A DNA stretch of 64,000 bases from Bacteroidota bacterium. Its GTDB lineage: Bacteria > Bacteroidota > JABWAT01. A program made the translations under genes and the position numbers. Below the pieces are notes generated by a model that saw only the letters and a program-made list of their open reading frames with translations, was not told where the DNA came from and searched no databases. Numbering within the stretch: the first letter of the stretch is position 1; each line of letters starts with the position of its first letter. This document shows, piece by piece, positions 35,468 to 44,578 of this stretch. The stretch covers positions 682,001 through 746,000 of the forward strand of contig JAKLJL010000001.1 of NCBI GenBank assembly GCA_023151185.1, in the 5' to 3' direction.

Positions 35468-37555
35468 ATGGCATTCGATTTTTTCAACAAGGATAAAGAT
35501 CCCAAAAACCAGCCCCCTGCCTCAGGACCAGGTAAAGAACCCGGTCAGCCGAATGGCGGATTCAAACCCAAATTCAACCTTTGGATTCTCATGGTGATTC
35601 TGTTTGGTTTTCTGACCATTCAGGCTCTGTTTATGAATCCGACCAAGGGACGTGAAATTTCGTATCATGAATTTACAAAAGCAGTTTCGGAAGGCCGGGT
35701 AAAAAGCGTTCTGATCGGGTCTGTTTACCTCGAAGGACAATACAAACCTGAATTCCTGCCGGCAGCCCCAACCCAGGAAAATAAATTCAATCTTTTCGGA
35801 TCGGGAAGCGATGACCGTGGAAAATTTCTGGTGGTGGCACTCGACGACAAAAACCTGATTCCTTTGCTCGATTCAAACAAAGTGGAATTCCGGGGCCGCA
35901 TTGAATCAACCTGGATAACCGATCTTCTGGGATGGCTGATTCCGCTGGCCCTGATTGCGGCCGTCTGGATTTTTATTTTCCGGCGGATGTCTCCCGGAAG
36001 CCAGGTGATGAATATCGGCAAAAATAAAGCGGTTATGTATGCCGACGGAGATGAAACCCGGATTACCTTCAAGGACGTTGCCGGGCTGGATGAGGCCAAG
36101 GAGGAAGTGAAGGAAATTGTTGAATTTCTGAAGGACCCTGCCAAATTTACCCGCCTGGGCGGAAAACTTCCCAAGGGAGTTCTCCTGGTCGGACCTCCGG
36201 GAACCGGAAAAACCCTGATTGCAAAGGCAATGGCTGGTGAAGCAGGAGTTCCGTTCTTTTCACTTTCGGGATCTGATTTTGTCGAAATGTTTGTCGGCGT
36301 GGGCGCTGCACGGGTCCGGGATCTGTTCAAACAGGCGAAAGATAAGGCACCCTGCATCATTTTTATTGATGAAATGGATGCAATCGGCCGCTCCCGCGGA
36401 CGCGGCGCCATGATGGGAACCAATGATGAACGGGAAAATACCCTGAACCAGCTTCTGGTCGAAATGGACGGATTCAGTACCGACAAAGGGGTGATAATTG
36501 TTGCGGCAACCAACCGCCCGGACGTCCTTGACCCGGCGTTGCTCAGGCCCGGCCGTTTTGACCGTCAGGTGCTGATCGACAAGCCTGATCTGATCGGCCG
36601 GATTGCCATTTTCAGAGTTCATACCAAAAATCTGAAACTCAGTGAAAACGTTGACCTCCGCCGGTTGGCTGCAGGTACCCCCGGGTTTGCCGGTGCAGAT
36701 ATTGCCAATGTCTGTAATGAAGCTGCCCTGCTGGCTGCACGAAAAGGTCGTGACACCATTGATATGGATGATTTTCACATGGCAATTGAAAGATCTATTG
36801 CAGGACTTGAAAAGAAAAACAAACTGATCAATCCGAAAGAAAAGAAAGTCATTGCCTATCATGAATCAGGACATGCCATTATTGGCTGGTTTCTGGAAAA
36901 TAACGATCCGGTTTCGAAAGTATCAATCGTTCCAAGAGGGTTTGGTGCACTGGGTTATACCCTTCATACTCCGCTGGAAGACCGGTACCTTATGACCCGC
37001 CAGGAAATTCTGGATCGTATCTGCGGATTGCTTGGCGGCCGGGTAGCCGAAGAAATCGTGTTCGGTGATATATCAACCGGGGCGCAAAACGATCTGGAAC
37101 GGGTAACGGATTATGCCTATGCAATGGTTACCGTTTACGGAATGTCTGAAAAACTGGGATATGTTTCCTTTGCGGATTCTAAAAACCAGAATTTCATAGC
37201 TGGAATGGGCTTCGACAAGAAATATGGTCATGATGTTGCGGTTGAAATTGATTCTGAAGTCCGCAGGATAATTAATGACTGCCACGACAGAACACGGGCA
37301 ATCCTGCATGAGAAACGGCACCTGCTGAATCTGATGGCAGAAACACTTCTGGAAAAGGAAATTCTCGACCGTGCTGATCTGGAACAGATGCTTGGAAAGC
37401 GGGCTGGAAGTCAGGAAGAAGAAGCCGAAATTTATGCCCGTCAGGAACAGGCCGTTGCCGATGCGGATGCCCGTGAAACCCCGGTTGCTGAAACCGGAGG
37501 GAATCAGGAAACTCCGGGCAGTGAACCTGTTCCGGAACCAGAATCCAGAACCTGA
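35468..37555 (+). CDS. ftsH: ATP-dependent zinc metalloprotease FtsH
   Basis: A 695-aa membrane AAA+ protease degrading membrane and regulatory proteins. A Pro/Gly-rich N-terminus is followed by a first helix (about 38-56), a periplasmic region, and a second helix (about 155-175). The AAA domain has [13 protein letters not shown] (Walker A, about residue 241), [12 protein letters not shown] (Walker B) and [19 protein letters not shown] (second region of homology). The protease domain has HESGH (zinc and catalysis, about 465). The C-terminal Glu/Pro-rich tail after residue 640 is typical. Its terminator overlaps the region before the next small gene. Confidence 0.97.
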   Translation: MAFDFFNKDKDPKNQPPASGPGKEPGQPNGGFKPKFNLWILMVILFGFLTIQALFMNPTKGREISYHEFTKAVSEGRVKSVLIGSVYLEGQYKPEFLPAAPTQENKFNLFGSGSDDRGKFLVVALDDKNLIPLLDSNKVEFRGRIESTWITDLLGWLIPLALIAAVWIFIFRRMSPGSQVMNIGKNKAVMYADGDETRITFKDVAGLDEAKEEVKEIVEFLKDPAKFTRLGGKLPKGVLLVGPPGTGKTLIAKAMAGEAGVPFFSLSGSDFVEMFVGVGAARVRDLFKQAKDKAPCIIFIDEMDAIGRSRGRGAMMGTNDERENTLNQLLVEMDGFSTDKGVIIVAATNRPDVLDPALLRPGRFDRQVLIDKPDLIGRIAIFRVHTKNLKLSENVDLRRLAAGTPGFAGADIANVCNEAALLAARKGRDTIDMDDFHMAIERSIAGLEKKNKLINPKEKKVIAYHESGHAIIGWFLENNDPVSKVSIVPRGFGALGYTLHTPLEDRYLMTRQEILDRICGLLGGRVAEEIVFGDISTGAQNDLERVTDYAYAMVTVYGMSEKLGYVSFADSKNQNFIAGMGFDKKYGHDVAVEIDSEVRRIINDCHDRTRAILHEKRHLLNLMAETLLEKEILDRADLEQMLGKRAGSQEEEAEIYARQEQAVADADARETPVAETGGNQETPGSEPVPEPESRT

Positions 37556-37610
37556 GGCCATCGGGTGTTTTTTCACATCCCGACTCAACTGTGCGGTAAT
37601 CTGACTGAAG

Positions 37611-37645
37611 CTGCTGCTGAACTCGAATTCGGCGGCAGTTTTTTT
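37611..37645 (+). terminator. Rho-independent terminator after ftsH
   Basis: CTGCTGCTGAA (37611-37621) pairs with TTCGGCGGCAG (37628-37638) using two G-U wobbles and a 6-nt loop, followed by seven T. The T-run ends right at an ATG, so the next small ORF may depend on read-through or be unexpressed alone. Confidence 0.85.
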
Positions 37646-37858
37646 ATGGATTCAGATTCCTGGTCAGTCTTTGATCAGGATGGCAAACTGACAGGGTGGT
37701 TTTTCTTTTCTGAAGGAACCAATTACACCGAAATTGAAGTCTGCCCGGTTGCACCCGAAAAAGCCTCTGAACTTATCTCCATTTTTCAAAACCTAAGAGA
37801 CCTTCTGTCTGAATCGGTGGGATCAGATCAGTGTAAATCAGGAAAATGTACCGCATGA
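37646..37858 (+). CDS. Small hypothetical protein (70 aa)
   Basis: A 70-aa acidic protein beginning MDSDSWSVFDQDGKLTGWFF and ending with a CKSGKC pair of cysteines. A longer frame from GTG at 37565 (97 aa) would cross the ftsH terminator hairpin, so I prefer the ATG at 37646, though it has no ribosome site. Its stop overlaps the next start as ATGA, which is the best sign it is a real gene translationally coupled to the NUDIX hydrolase. No family recognised. Confidence 0.5.
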   Translation: MDSDSWSVFDQDGKLTGWFFFSEGTNYTEIEVCPVAPEKASELISIFQNLRDLLSESVGSDQCKSGKCTA

Positions 37859-38388
37859 CCGGTGACTGGAAAGAAATAAAGTCTGAACTTCACGCAGACT
37901 GCAAAATATTCCGGATTCATAAATCTACCCGTGAAAGTGAGCTTTCGGGAAAACAATTTGATTTTTACACGCTTGTCGGGACCAATTGGGTTAATGTGAT
38001 ACCCGTTACCGAAGATGGGCAGGTGGTGATGGTCAGGCAATACCGGCATGGTATCAGGGAAATGACGCTTGAGATTCCGGGCGGTGCGTTGCATGACCAG
38101 GAAGACCCGGTCATCGGCGGATTGAGGGAGATGGAAGAAGAAACAGGATATGTCTGCAGGGAAGCAAAATTAATCGGGAAATCTTTCCCGAATCCCGCAA
38201 TCCAGTCCAATACCTGTTTTTATGTACTGGCTACCGGATGCCGTCCGGAAAAACCCCAGAACCTGGATCAGGCTGAAGAAGTGGATGTAGTGTTGGTCCC
38301 GGCAGCAAGAATACCGGAACTTATCAGAAACGGCGAAATTTCTCACGCCCTTGTCATCAATGCATTATATTACTATCTGAATCAGTAA
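37855..38388 (+). CDS. NUDIX hydrolase, ADP-ribose pyrophosphatase-like
   Basis: A 177-aa NUDIX protein with a complete box in GALHDQEDPVIGG...REMEEETGY (G-x5-E-x7-REUxEExGU). The preceding VMVRQYRHGIREMTLEIPGG matches the ADP-ribose/nucleoside-diphosphate-sugar subgroup. It would clear ADP-ribose or similar nucleotides. ATG at 37855 overlaps the upstream stop and follows AGGAAA at a better distance than the ATG at 37846. Confidence 0.9.
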   Translation: MTGDWKEIKSELHADCKIFRIHKSTRESELSGKQFDFYTLVGTNWVNVIPVTEDGQVVMVRQYRHGIREMTLEIPGGALHDQEDPVIGGLREMEEETGYVCREAKLIGKSFPNPAIQSNTCFYVLATGCRPEKPQNLDQAEEVDVVLVPAARIPELIRNGEISHALVINALYYYLNQ

Positions 38389-38411
38389 AAAACATCAGGT
38401 AATTCAGAATA

Positions 38412-38425
38412 GGGTATTTTTACCC
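38412..38425. terminator. Weak convergent hairpin
   Basis: GGGTA-TTTT-TACCC between the NUDIX stop and the convergent secreted endonuclease stop, followed by T-rich sequence on the plus strand. The stem is only 5 bp. Confidence 0.35.
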
Positions 38426-38429
38426 AATT

Positions 38430-41291
38430 TTACTTCAGTAATACCAGTTTAATCGTTTTTGATTCAGCTCCCGCCGTCATTCTTACAAAATAAACACCCG
38501 AAGTTAACCCATTCCCGGAAACAATATAAGTGTAATTTCCCGCAGGCTTTACTTTTTTCTCAATTGTTTTCACCTTTTGCCCAAGTGAATTAAACAGATC
38601 AATCTGAAGATCAGCCGATTCAGGAAGGGTAATTTCAAGTTTTGTTTCAGGATTGAACGGGTTTGGATAGGCTTTCATCAGAAGCATTCCAACACTGATT
38701 TCTCTGATTTCAATTTCCTTCGAAAAACTGATCGTTCCATCCAGATCGATTTGTTTCAGACGAAATACGGCCGGTGACGGGTGACGGATGACGGGTGACG
38801 AAAATTCGTAATATTGGGCTTCAGTGGTAGTCCCTTTCCCGGAAACAAAACCGAGAGTTTCCCAGGACCCTGAGGGTCCCGATTGGTTTTGGTTTGAGAT
38901 GCCAGAAGAAGAGCCTTCGGGAACCTCATGCTCCACTTTTTTTCTCTCAATTTCCCATCCGAAATTGTTTGTTTCAGATGCTGTCGCCCAGGTAATAGTA
39001 TACCGGTTCCCATTCTGGATCCCGGAAAATGAGGAGAGTTCAACCGGAAGGTTATATCCGGTGATTTTAACGTCATCAAAGGACAGATTTCCGACGTTTT
39101 TGGTGTAGGTAAACCGGAGTTGAACCGAGGTAATCAGCAGTGGCAGGGTCACAGTTGTGCCGGTTGTGGCAAAAGTGGTCATCACCACGACATCCGACCA
39201 TTGACCGGTTGATCCGTTTAGTTCCTCGATTCTGAAGGTGGAAGGTGAACTGGCCGAGGTTCCCTGTCCTTTATACCAGAAGGAAAGTTGGGACGGGGAG
39301 GAAAACACCGGTGTCACAATCTGGTCGCCTGATCCGTCGAAGCGGAGAGAAGGGGATGCTGCCCCGAAATTTCCAGTGGTTGTATAAGTCCCGATGCTGG
39401 TAAAAGTCCATCCGGATGGAGCCGTGGAGCCGCCTGCAAATCCTTCATTGATCAGGTCAGATGAAACCGGTGCCGAAGTGGTGAAAGAACCCTCCGAAAC
39501 AGACGAATAGGTTATATCCGAATGAACAACATAAATATCGGCATAATATACAGATGAAGAGGTTAAACCGGTTATTGCAACAGAATTACCGTCACCCCGG
39601 TAAATTAACTTTCCGTCTGACCCAAGCTGGGCAGTGGCCACTGAAAAATTGGAATTGGCAACAACGGCCGAAGTGTTTCCGGAGGCAGAAGACGGGCTTG
39701 AACCCTGTTTCAGCAGAACAATGACCTCATTAAGGCTGGAATTGTAATCACCCGGAAGCGTCCAGTTCAGAGTTCCTGAACTGGCATCAACTCCAGATGC
39801 TGTAATTCCGGTTACCGGAGAGGTACTGCCTGTTGGCTGGGTTGATCCGCCGGTTGTGCCTCCTGTATTATTATAATCGCCGTTTCCGGACCCGTTGATC
39901 TGAATGGTAAACACTTTGCTGGCGGTTGCTGTTGCCAGAGAAATTGTCAGGCTGCCGGCAGGAACGGCAGAAGAACTGGTTGAGGTATATTTGATTTCAA
40001 TTGAATCTGCAATTCCCTGACCGATGGTTTTGGATACAGCCGGTTTATAGCCGATGGAAAATCCGGTTCCCGTCAAGGTAGCCGATTCAAGGTTGGTGAC
40101 CTTAGGGCCTGTATTTGTAAATTTAAAGTAAAAACTGGAAGTCGAGCCCGAAGGTCTGGCTCCCATGGCGATATTGGTTGACGAAACCGCCAGTTTAACT
40201 TCATTTGGCCGTGAAAGCCGGTTCACAAAATCATAGATCCGGTCAATGAATTCCGGGTGATCGATAAACGGATTCCGGTTTCCCTGCCAGGCCTGGACCC
40301 GGGTATTCCGGGTTTTTTCATTGGCATCCACCGGGTCAGATTTGGCCCAGTTCCGTAAAGCGGTCTCAAATGCGGTCGTCATGAAATTAGAATAATTCTG
40401 ATACCGGGTGATAAAGTAAAACATTGAACGGGTCACATTTCCTTTATGAACATCCCGGGGTTCAAATCCGGTGCCGCCGGTTGTCAGGGTTCCTTTTTTC
40501 GATCCGCCGACAGCCCACGTGGGTGTACCTGAAACAACACCGAAAGGATAGTTGCTTCTTTCCTGATTGGCCGTGGCGTTTGCCGGGAACAGGTGATGAA
40601 GGTCAGAGTACATCGGTAACACAGGATTGCCGTTGGCATCATCGAACATCGATTGCGGCCAGGTATGTTCTGCGTTGAATTTGTAGGGATCCACGAAGGC
40701 ATCAGACCGGCCGGTCACATGTCCCTTTACACCGGTATACACACACTCAATGGTATCCTGATAGTCATAATCATCGGCGGTGGCATACATATATTCCCGC
40801 ATCTGATCGTATGAAGAGGAAGCACTGGTTGAGTGGGTATTATACCCCCTTCCGGTAATTGCCTGCAAAGTGTCTCTTAGTTGATTGTCCCATAAATTCT
40901 GGGTTGTGGCGTAATAGCCGTTATTATCGGTATAGGTTACTGAGGCGGTCACCGTCAGAATAAAAATCTGCAGGGTGGAAGGAAGGGTAATAAACACCCG
41001 TTCATTATAAGTGATGTTGTGTTTGGCATTCAGACGGATCCAGACCTTTTTAGAGGAGCCGGATGGAATTGAGGAAGCCTCGGCCCTGAGCGTAAAGGCA
41101 GAATCTGAGCTGGATAGAGCCCCAATGGAAACTGCTGCAGCGGTTGGGTTCGTCAGGGTGACGGATAAACTGTCTTTCTGGTTGGCAGGTTTGGATCCGA
41201 AACTGATGGTTTTTGCGGAAATAATGACCTGGGCGCCGGTGTCCTGAAATAAAAGGGCCAGCACCGCGACAAGGAAAAATGTGGGTTTCAC
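38430..41291 (-). CDS. Secreted T9SS endonuclease I (EndA/NucM family)
   Basis: A 953-aa exported protein starting at GTG 41291. Signal peptide to about residue 20 (LFQDTGAQ); an ASH/HYDIN-like beta domain (TISFGSKPANQKDSLSVTL); an endonuclease I domain (about 125-360) with EHTWPQSMFDDA and SDLHHLFPANATANQERSN, the catalytic region of the family; a second ASH-like domain; a fibronectin-III-like domain (about 490-610); a beta-sandwich (about 612-740); the T9SS-associated LPVELSSFSG...ITWATASETNNFGWEI segment; and a sorting domain (AYPNPFNPETKLEITLP...GVYFVRM...LVLLK). It should cleave extracellular DNA or RNA without sequence preference. A TATATTTG box lies 26 bases upstream. The linker before the sorting domain is unusual: see the heptamer repeat. 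Confidence 0.9.
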   Translation of the reverse strand: MKPTFFLVAVLALLFQDTGAQVIISAKTISFGSKPANQKDSLSVTLTNPTAAAVSIGALSSSDSAFTLRAEASSIPSGSSKKVWIRLNAKHNITYNERVFITLPSTLQIFILTVTASVTYTDNNGYYATTQNLWDNQLRDTLQAITGRGYNTHSTSASSSYDQMREYMYATADDYDYQDTIECVYTGVKGHVTGRSDAFVDPYKFNAEHTWPQSMFDDANGNPVLPMYSDLHHLFPANATANQERSNYPFGVVSGTPTWAVGGSKKGTLTTGGTGFEPRDVHKGNVTRSMFYFITRYQNYSNFMTTAFETALRNWAKSDPVDANEKTRNTRVQAWQGNRNPFIDHPEFIDRIYDFVNRLSRPNEVKLAVSSTNIAMGARPSGSTSSFYFKFTNTGPKVTNLESATLTGTGFSIGYKPAVSKTIGQGIADSIEIKYTSTSSSAVPAGSLTISLATATASKVFTIQINGSGNGDYNNTGGTTGGSTQPTGSTSPVTGITASGVDASSGTLNWTLPGDYNSSLNEVIVLLKQGSSPSSASGNTSAVVANSNFSVATAQLGSDGKLIYRGDGNSVAITGLTSSSVYYADIYVVHSDITYSSVSEGSFTTSAPVSSDLINEGFAGGSTAPSGWTFTSIGTYTTTGNFGAASPSLRFDGSGDQIVTPVFSSPSQLSFWYKGQGTSASSPSTFRIEELNGSTGQWSDVVVMTTFATTGTTVTLPLLITSVQLRFTYTKNVGNLSFDDVKITGYNLPVELSSFSGIQNGNRYTITWATASETNNFGWEIERKKVEHEVPEGSSSGISNQNQSGPSGSWETLGFVSGKGTTTEAQYYEFSSPVIRHPSPAVFRLKQIDLDGTISFSKEIEIREISVGMLLMKAYPNPFNPETKLEITLPESADLQIDLFNSLGQKVKTIEKKVKPAGNYTYIVSGNGLTSGVYFVRMTAGAESKTIKLVLLK
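38773..38800. repeat. Heptanucleotide tandem repeat within secreted endonuclease
   Basis: Four head-to-tail 7-base units, GGTGACG, GGTGACG, GATGACG, GGTGACG, inside the coding sequence. They encode part of SSPVIRHPSPAV in the linker before the T9SS sorting domain. Seven is not a multiple of three, so any change in copy number shifts the frame. Confidence 0.85.
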
Positions 41292-41316
41292 GGTAGACTG
41301 CGATGTTAATATTCCA

Positions 41317-41324
41317 CAAATATA
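41317..41324 (-). promoter_or_regulatory. -7 box of secreted endonuclease (TATATTTG)
   Basis: Exact TAnnTTTG on the minus strand, predicting a leader of about 19 nt to the GTG at 41291. No TTG at the expected distance. Confidence 0.5.
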
Positions 41325-41458
41325 CAGGTTTTAACTGTCGAAATTGTGTGATGCCGGGCAGAATACAGGAATCTTAACTTTTCAGAATCCCAATCTGACA
41401 CTTTTTCCCTTTCCGGGTTGTTATCTGCGGTAGTTTTACTCCGTATTCATCCGCGTTG

Positions 41459-41466
41459 TATCTTTG
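41459..41466 (+). promoter_or_regulatory. -7 box of lipA (TATCTTTG)
   Basis: Exact TAnnTTTG match with a T-rich patch (GTTTTAC) in place of a clear TTG upstream. It predicts a leader of about 15 nt and rules out the in-frame TTG at 41464 as a start. Confidence 0.5.
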
Positions 41467-41487
41467 CATACAAAGAAAGAAAGAAGT

Positions 41488-42390
41488 ATGATTCAGGAAA
41501 AACCTGTTTCCAAAAAACCGGAATGGCTTAAAATTTCTCCGCCGGGTGGGGAACGGTACCGTCAGATCAAGGATCTGGTTACCGGCCACCAGCTTTCAAC
41601 AGTCTGTCAGGAAGCCAAATGCCCCAATATGTCAGAATGCTGGGGAGGCGGAACGGCTACTTTTATGATTCTGGGGAAAACCTGTACCAGGGGGTGCCGG
41701 TTCTGCCATGTGAATACAGCCAAAACCGGAGAGGATGTCGATCCGCTTGAACCAGCCAAAATTGCACATTCTGCGGATGTAATGAAGCTGGATTATGTCG
41801 TTCTGACCATGGTTGACCGGGATGATCTGTCGGATGGCGGTGCCGGTCAGGTAGCATCGGTAATTCAGGCCATCCGAAGGAAAGATCCGAAAAAACTGAT
41901 CGAAATGCTGGCCGGAGATTTCAGGGGTGACCTGTCTCTTGCAAGCCGGATTGCACAGGCCGGACCGGATGTATTTGCCCACAATGTTGAAACAACCCGG
42001 TCTCTGACTCCCAATGTACGGGATGCCCGGTGCAGTTATGACCAGTCACTCGCCGTATTGCGGTCAGTAAAAGAAAACTATCCGCATATTTTTACCAAAT
42101 CCTCCATCATGGTCGGACTGGGGGAAACCTTTGACGAAGTGTTAGAAACCATGAAAGACCTTCGGCAAAATCAGGTGGATATTCTCACCATCGGCCAATA
42201 CCTTCAGCCCACCTCCTGGCACCTTGAGGTACAGGAGTTTATCCATCCGGATATATTTAAACAGTATGAATTGGCCGGTAGAGACCTCGGATTTCTCTAC
42301 GTCGCCTCCGGGCCTCTGGTCAGAACCTCTTACCGGGCAGGTGAACTGTTCGTAAAAGGGATGATCGAAGAACGGCGGATGAAATTCTGA
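41488..42390 (+). CDS. lipA: Lipoyl synthase
   Basis: A 300-aa radical-SAM enzyme inserting two sulfurs into octanoyl groups to make lipoyl cofactors. It has the auxiliary cluster motif CQEAKCPNMSEC and the radical-SAM motif CTRGCRFCHV; the C-terminal SGPLVRTSYRAGE carries the serine-type ligand region. ATG 41488 is preferred over an in-frame TTG at 41464, which lies in the promoter box. It comes just before the 2-oxoacid dehydrogenase genes whose E2 carries lipoyl domains. lipB is not in the window. Confidence 0.96.
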   Translation: MIQEKPVSKKPEWLKISPPGGERYRQIKDLVTGHQLSTVCQEAKCPNMSECWGGGTATFMILGKTCTRGCRFCHVNTAKTGEDVDPLEPAKIAHSADVMKLDYVVLTMVDRDDLSDGGAGQVASVIQAIRRKDPKKLIEMLAGDFRGDLSLASRIAQAGPDVFAHNVETTRSLTPNVRDARCSYDQSLAVLRSVKENYPHIFTKSSIMVGLGETFDEVLETMKDLRQNQVDILTIGQYLQPTSWHLEVQEFIHPDIFKQYELAGRDLGFLYVASGPLVRTSYRAGELFVKGMIEERRMKF

Positions 42391-42420
42391 TCATCCCGAA
42401 CCGCCGGAATCCTCTGTTTT

Positions 42421-42450
42421 TTGCTTTTAATGAGGCCGGGTGTATTTTCG
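42421..42450 (+). promoter_or_regulatory. Promoter of E1-alpha gene (TTG-N19-TATTTTCG)
   Basis: TTG (42421-42423), 19 nt, then TATTTTCG (42443-42450). Predicts transcription start near 42457 and a 27-nt leader to the ATG at 42484, with a GGAGAAG ribosome site in between. Confidence 0.55.
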
Positions 42451-42483
42451 CACCGGTCACCCAACCCAATCAGGAGAAGTTGA

Positions 42484-43590
42484 ATGGCGAAGGCACCCAA
42501 ATTGCCTGTTAAGCAGATACTGGATGAAAATGGTGAATTTGTTAAGGGAGCACAGGTTCCCGAAATCCCCAAAGAGGACCTGATTTCACTGTTTAAAACC
42601 ATTTTAAAAGTCCGGGTTGTTGATTCCAGAATGTTTAAAATGCAACGCCAGGGCCGGATTGCCTTTTACATGGCCAGTTATGGAGAAGAAGCAACCCACG
42701 TAGGTGCTGCCTATGCCCTGAAACCGCAGGACTGGATTTTTCCCCAATACCGTGAGCAGGGTGCAGCGTTTGTCAGAGGTCTTTCACTTCAATTATTTGT
42801 CAATCAGCTTTTTGGAAATTCGGGTGACCTGAACCGTGGCCGCCAGATGCCGATGCACTGGGGCAGCCGGGCACTGAACCTGGTGACGGTTTCATCGCCA
42901 CTCGGAACACAGATTCCGCAATGTGCCGGGACCGCCTATGGAATGAAAATTAAAAAGCAGGATGCAGTAGCCCTGACCTTTTTTGGTGAAGGCACAACTT
43001 CTGAAGGTGATTTTCATGCCGGACTTAACTTTGCCGGTGTTTACAAAGCCCCAGCCATATTTTTCTGCAGAAATAACGGATGGGCCATCTCAACTCCTAT
43101 CCACCGGCAGACCGCTTCTGAAAATATTGCTGTTAAGGCTGTGGGATATGGAATTGAAGGAGTCCGGATCGACGGAAACGATCTGTTTGCGGTGATTGAC
43201 TCGGTAAGGACAGCCAGAGAACGAGCCCTGAAAGGGGACGGTCCGACTCTGATCGAAGCCCTGACTTACCGGCTTTCGTCTCACTCTACTTCTGATGATC
43301 CTTCAGCTTACCGGAGTGAAGACAAGGACGACGGCCCCTGGAAACTGCGTGAACCGGCTATCCGCCTCCGAAAATTCCTGATGAAGGAAAATCTCTGGTC
43401 CGGAAAAGAGGAACAGGATTGGGAAAAAACCTGTGAAAAAGAATTGCTCGATGCCATCCGGGTGGCAGAAAATACACCAAGAGCCGAACTGGATGCCTTA
43501 TTTGAGGATATGTATGATGACTTGCCCTGGAATCTGAAAGAACAGAAAAATCAGTTGATCACCTTTTTAAAAAATGAAGGGAAACGCTGA
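42484..43590 (+). CDS. 2-oxoacid dehydrogenase E1 alpha subunit (branched-chain or pyruvate type)
   Basis: A 368-aa thiamine-diphosphate E1 alpha subunit. The TPP motif region GEGTTSEGDFHAGLNFAGVY and CRNNGWAISTP, the entry RQMPMHWGS, and SHSTSDDPSAYR are closest to branched-chain 2-oxoacid dehydrogenases, although pyruvate E1 alpha chains share much of this. The enzyme decarboxylates the 2-oxoacid and passes the acyl group to E2. The E1 beta gene starts one base past the stop. Exact substrate unresolved. Confidence 0.92.
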   Translation: MAKAPKLPVKQILDENGEFVKGAQVPEIPKEDLISLFKTILKVRVVDSRMFKMQRQGRIAFYMASYGEEATHVGAAYALKPQDWIFPQYREQGAAFVRGLSLQLFVNQLFGNSGDLNRGRQMPMHWGSRALNLVTVSSPLGTQIPQCAGTAYGMKIKKQDAVALTFFGEGTTSEGDFHAGLNFAGVYKAPAIFFCRNNGWAISTPIHRQTASENIAVKAVGYGIEGVRIDGNDLFAVIDSVRTARERALKGDGPTLIEALTYRLSSHSTSDDPSAYRSEDKDDGPWKLREPAIRLRKFLMKENLWSGKEEQDWEKTCEKELLDAIRVAENTPRAELDALFEDMYDDLPWNLKEQKNQLITFLKNEGKR

Positions 43591-43591
43591 G

Positions 43592-44566
43592 ATGCCGGTA
43601 ATGAACATGATCGAAGCCATCAACAATGCGCTTCACCTGGCCTTTGAACGGGATTCAGAGGTCGTTGCTTTCGGTGAAGATTCCGGAAATTATGGCGGCG
43701 TTTTCAGGGCTACCAAAGGTCTTCAGGAAAAATTCGGGTCAGACCGGTGTTTTGATGCCCCGATCTGTGAGCAGGGAATTGCCGGATTTGCGTTTGGTTT
43801 AGCCCTGTACGGACTGAAACCTGTTGCAGAAATTCAGTTTTCGGATTATATGTACCCGGCATTTGACCAGATCGTCAACGAAATTGCAAAGTCCAGGTAC
43901 CGGTCAGGTGGACAGTATCCTGTCCCGATGGTGATACGGACGCCTTATGGTGGCGGCATCAATGGCGGATTGTATCACTCCCAATCTCCCGAGGCCTTTT
44001 ACACGCACGCACCGGGAATTAAAATTGTGGTCCCGTCAGATCCGTATGAAGCAAAGGGTCTCCTGCTCGCTTCCGTCAAAGATCCGAATCCGGTTCTCTT
44101 TTTTGAACCCAAAAAAATCTACCGGTCCGCCAAGGGTGAAGTCCCTGTGGATTATTATGAAATTCCGCTTTCAAAGGCCCGGATCGCAAGGGAAGGAACT
44201 CACGTTACGCTCATCGGATGGGGGGCCATCCACCACATCAATATGGATGCTGCCAAACTGGCTGAAAAAGAAGGAATTTCGGTCGAGGTCATTGATCTGA
44301 GAACCCTGATTCCCTATGATATTGAAACTCTGGATGCCTCAGTCAGAAAAACCGGCCGGTGTGTCATCGTACATGAAGCCCCCCGGACCTCAGGATTCGG
44401 TGCCGAACTTTCTGCCACTCTTCATGAACGGAATATTCTCCAGCTTCAGGCGCCGGTTCAGAGAATTACCGGCTGGGACACCCACTATCCGTTCAGCTTC
44501 GATTATGAGTATTACCCGAATCCGAAACGGGTTCTTTGGGCCATTAAACAAACACTGGAATTCTAA
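43592..44566 (+). CDS. 2-oxoacid dehydrogenase E1 beta subunit
   Basis: A 324-aa E1 beta subunit with VVAFGEDSGNYGGVF, DAPICEQGIAGFAFGLAL, PYGGGINGGLYHSQSPEA and VIDLRTLIPYDIETL, all family signatures. It completes the alpha2beta2 E1. I use the ATG at 43592, which directly precedes the conserved MNMIEAINNAL; an in-frame ATG at 43574 overlaps the E1 alpha gene. E2 follows after 12 bases. Confidence 0.94.
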   Translation: MPVMNMIEAINNALHLAFERDSEVVAFGEDSGNYGGVFRATKGLQEKFGSDRCFDAPICEQGIAGFAFGLALYGLKPVAEIQFSDYMYPAFDQIVNEIAKSRYRSGGQYPVPMVIRTPYGGGINGGLYHSQSPEAFYTHAPGIKIVVPSDPYEAKGLLLASVKDPNPVLFFEPKKIYRSAKGEVPVDYYEIPLSKARIAREGTHVTLIGWGAIHHINMDAAKLAEKEGISVEVIDLRTLIPYDIETLDASVRKTGRCVIVHEAPRTSGFGAELSATLHERNILQLQAPVQRITGWDTHYPFSFDYEYYPNPKRVLWAIKQTLEF

Positions 44567-44578
44567 CGGAGAATCAGC

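Noticed and set aside
35725-36513. 262-codon open frame on the minus strand across ftsH
   Set aside because: It lies wholly antisense to the conserved AAA domain of ftsH; the translation is Ser/Pro/Arg-rich with no domain.
38869-38883. GGACCCTGAGGGTCC inverted repeat near the end of the secreted endonuclease gene
   Set aside because: The loop is one base and the site is inside coding sequence; no independent sign of function. It lies in the same variable linker as the heptamer repeat, which is reported instead.
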